Assembly (NCBI GenBank): GCA_900549155.1
Contig: URNF01000114.1
Coordinates: 1 to 6,562, forward strand
Source of the DNA: an uncultured Oscillospiraceae bacterium
GTDB taxonomy: Bacteria; Bacillota; Clostridia; Oscillospirales; Acutalibacteraceae
Direction: 5' to 3'
DNA length: 6,562 nucleotides
Shown here: piece after piece, positions 5,242 through 6,562 of the stretch
Numbering within the stretch: position 1 is the stretch's first letter
Layout: each line of letters begins with the position of its first letter
The notes under the pieces: model-generated
Database searches by the model: none
What the model was told of the DNA's origin: nothing
Seen by the model: the letters and a program-made list of their open reading frames with translations, nothing else
Position numbers and translations under genes: made by a program

Positions 5242-6048
5242 ATGAACGAAACGGACTACACGGTTCTGCGCTGGGGCATTTTTGATTCCGGCATCAAATT
5301 TCCGAGCCTTTCCACCACGCACGGCAGAAAGCTCTCCTGCTTTGAGATCGAGCTGTTCACCGCAGACTGCGACGGCGTTGCCTATATCGACGAAGTGCCC
5401 TATGCCATGAAAAAGGGCACGCTCATCTGCGGCAAGCCGGGACAGGTGCGGCGCAGTCAGCTGCCGTTTCGCTGCTGCTATCTGCATCTGCAGACCGACA
5501 GCGAGCCGCTTTGCGAGCAGCTGGGCGCATTGCCGGATGCGACTGTTGTCACCGATCATGACGCGCCGGCGGCGCTGTTTTATAAAATTGCCGCCTGCGG
5601 CACGGAGACGCTGCCCGACGCGCTGTTTCTGCGCAGCTGCACCGACCGTATTCTCTGCACGCTGCTGCGACTGGCGGAAAACCGCACGCGCCCCGTTGCG
5701 GATGTTTCGGCGCATGCAGCGATGCTGGGCGATATGCGGGAATATATCGGGGCGCATTTTGACGAGCCGCTGTCGCTTGCCGTGCTGGCACAGCGCGCGG
5801 CGCTCAGTCCCGTGTATTTTCATCGCCTGTTCACCGCCTGCTACGGCATCACGCCCGCGCAGTATACGCTGACGGTGCGTCTCAACGCCGCCAAGCAGCA
5901 TCTGCTGGCGGGGGATGACACGGTGGCGGAGATCGCACAGCTGTGCGGCTTTTCCTCACAATCCTATTTCAACTATAAATTCAAAGAACAGGTCGGCATG
6001 TCGCCGCTGCAATACCGCAAAAAAATGCTCAGCAAAATTGATCTCTGA
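5242..6048 (+). CDS. AraC-family transcriptional regulator
   Basis: A 268-residue regulator. The N-terminal part (about 1-110) looks like a small beta-rich effector-binding domain of the AraC cupin type (IDEVPYAMKKGTLICGKPGQ at 49-68). The C-terminal part (about 162-262) is a standard AraC/XylS DNA-binding domain with two helix-turn-helix units, at about 177-198 and 225-250. The family signature CGFSSQSYFNYKFKE..G.SPLQYR spans 235-259. The frame is open back to a TTG at 5137, but that codon is the -35 box of the gene's own promoter, so ATG 5242 is chosen, with GGGG 8 bases upstream as a modest ribosome site. It is divergent from the glycoside operon and shares its control region, so it most likely senses a sugar or glycoside and controls that operon, perhaps with autoregulation. 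The effector is unknown. Confidence 0.93.
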   Translation: MNETDYTVLRWGIFDSGIKFPSLSTTHGRKLSCFEIELFTADCDGVAYIDEVPYAMKKGTLICGKPGQVRRSQLPFRCCYLHLQTDSEPLCEQLGALPDATVVTDHDAPAALFYKIAACGTETLPDALFLRSCTDRILCTLLRLAENRTRPVADVSAHAAMLGDMREYIGAHFDEPLSLAVLAQRAALSPVYFHRLFTACYGITPAQYTLTVRLNAAKQHLLAGDDTVAEIAQLCGFSSQSYFNYKFKEQVGMSPLQYRKKMLSKIDL

Positions 6049-6067
6049 GCGGGCATACTACCCTAAA

Positions 6068-6074
6068 AAGGGGG
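6068..6074 (+). promoter_or_regulatory. Ribosome binding site of the ABC ATPase gene
   Basis: AAGGGGG lies 7 bases before ATG 6082. It overlaps a short CCCT-AAAA-AGGG inverted repeat (6061-6072) that could partly hide it in RNA. There is no T-run after that repeat, so it is not a terminator. No convincing separate promoter is seen between 6020 and 6081, so readthrough from araC is plausible. Confidence 0.65.
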
Positions 6075-6081
6075 CTTTGCC

Positions 6082-6562
6082 ATGCGGGTGATCGAGCTTT
6101 CGGACATTTGCAAATATTACGGTGCGGGCGAAACACAGGTGCGCGCACTGGACGGCGTGACGCTGTCGGTGGAAGAGGGAGAATTTTTGGCGATCGTGGG
6201 GCGCTCCGGCTCGGGGAAATCCACGCTGATGAACGTGCTCGGCTGTCTTGACGTGCCGACCGAGGGGGAATACCGCCTAAACGGTCAGTCGGTGTTTTCC
6301 CTGTCGCAGCGGGCGCTGTCCGCTATCCGCAATCGGTATATCGGCTTCATCTTCCAGCGGTTTTTCCTGCTGCCGACGCTGACGGCGCTCGAAAATGTGG
6401 AGCTGCCGCTTGTCTATGCCGGTGTCGGCAGACAAAAGCGGCGGGCACTTGCGGCGGAAATGCTGCAGAAGGTTGGGCTTGCCGACAGACTTTCCCACTA
6501 TCCCGCACAGATGTCGGGCGGTCAGCAGCAACGGGTCGCGATCGCGCGCGCGGCGGTGGGAC
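6082..6562 (+). CDS. ABC transporter ATP-binding protein, MacB/LolD type (N-terminal part)
   Basis: The first 160 residues of an ABC ATPase; the gene continues past the right edge. Walker A GRSGSGKST is at residues 40-48, the Q-loop Gln at 92 (IFQRF), and the ABC signature MSGGQQQR at 144-151. The Walker B motif is beyond the window. The stretches LGCLD (53-57), LLPTLTALENVELPL (96-110) and HYPAQMSGGQQQRVAIARA are characteristic of the MacB/LolD/FtsE-like group. In Firmicutes these usually pair with an FtsX-like permease for peptide or antibiotic export or envelope stress. It does not resemble a sugar-import ATPase (MsmK/MalK), so it is probably unrelated to the glycoside operon despite following the regulator by only 33 bases. 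ATG 6082 is supported by AAGGGGG 7 bases upstream. Confidence 0.93.
   Translation, partial: MRVIELSDICKYYGAGETQVRALDGVTLSVEEGEFLAIVGRSGSGKSTLMNVLGCLDVPTEGEYRLNGQSVFSLSQRALSAIRNRYIGFIFQRFFLLPTLTALENVELPLVYAGVGRQKRRALAAEMLQKVGLADRLSHYPAQMSGGQQQRVAIARAAVG

Noticed and set aside
5188..5901. 237-codon minus-strand open frame opposite araC
   Set aside because: Antisense shadow of a well-supported AraC gene; the product is low-complexity and Arg/Ala-rich, and it would run through the divergent promoter region.
6061..6072. CCCT-AAAA-AGGG inverted repeat as a terminator after araC
   Set aside because: The stem is only 4 pairs with no following T-run, and it overlaps the ribosome site of the next gene, so termination is unlikely.
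1..6562. Mobile elements, tRNA or rRNA genes, CRISPR arrays
   Set aside because: No transposase or integrase motifs, no terminal inverted repeats, no tRNA-like cloverleaf and no spaced repeat array were seen; nearly all of the window is explained by protein genes.

Overview
The window looks like a piece of a GC-rich Firmicutes chromosome, probably an uncultured gut-type Clostridia. The pointers are strong AGGAGG-type ribosome sites, near-consensus SigA promoters, pervasive ATGA stop/start overlaps, and glycosidase and AraC types common in that group. This assignment is an inference from style, not from a marker gene. Both ends cut through genes (a GH3 glycosidase on the left, an ABC ATPase on the right), so the fragment has no natural boundaries.

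Layout. Positions 1-5108 carry a six-gene operon read right to left. In transcription order it encodes a 121-residue GH16-derived protein, a metallo-beta-lactamase-fold hydrolase of UlaG-like type, an enolase-superfamily sugar-acid dehydratase of DgoD type, a clan GH-A (GH39-like) glycosidase, a short-chain dehydrogenase/reductase, and a GH3 glycosidase with NagZ-type active-site residues (truncated by the window). Four of the five junctions are 4-base ATGA contacts and the fifth is an 11-base gap, so the genes should be made from one mRNA with coupled translation. Positions 5109-5241 are a compact divergent control region. Positions 5242-6048 encode an AraC-family regulator read left to right, and from 6082 a MacB/LolD-type ABC transporter ATPase starts on the same strand.

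How the genes may work together. None of the complete operon proteins shows a signal peptide or membrane segment, so they should act in the cytoplasm on imported glycosides. A coherent but unproven reading is that the glycosidases release a sugar, the SDR oxidises it to a lactone, the metallo-hydrolase opens the lactone to an aldonate, and the dehydratase converts this to a 2-keto-3-deoxy acid. That would be a non-phosphorylative oxidative sugar pathway. No aldolase, keto-deoxy-acid kinase or sugar importer is in the window. The divergent AraC protein is the natural candidate regulator.

Three things stand out. The first operon gene looks like a GH16 enzyme whose beginning and end are joined in frame with the catalytic centre missing, and a 9-base direct repeat lies at the joint. 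The divergent promoters overlap so completely that they share one -10 box. A GC-rich inverted repeat lies both around the araC -35 box and at the 5' end of the operon mRNA.
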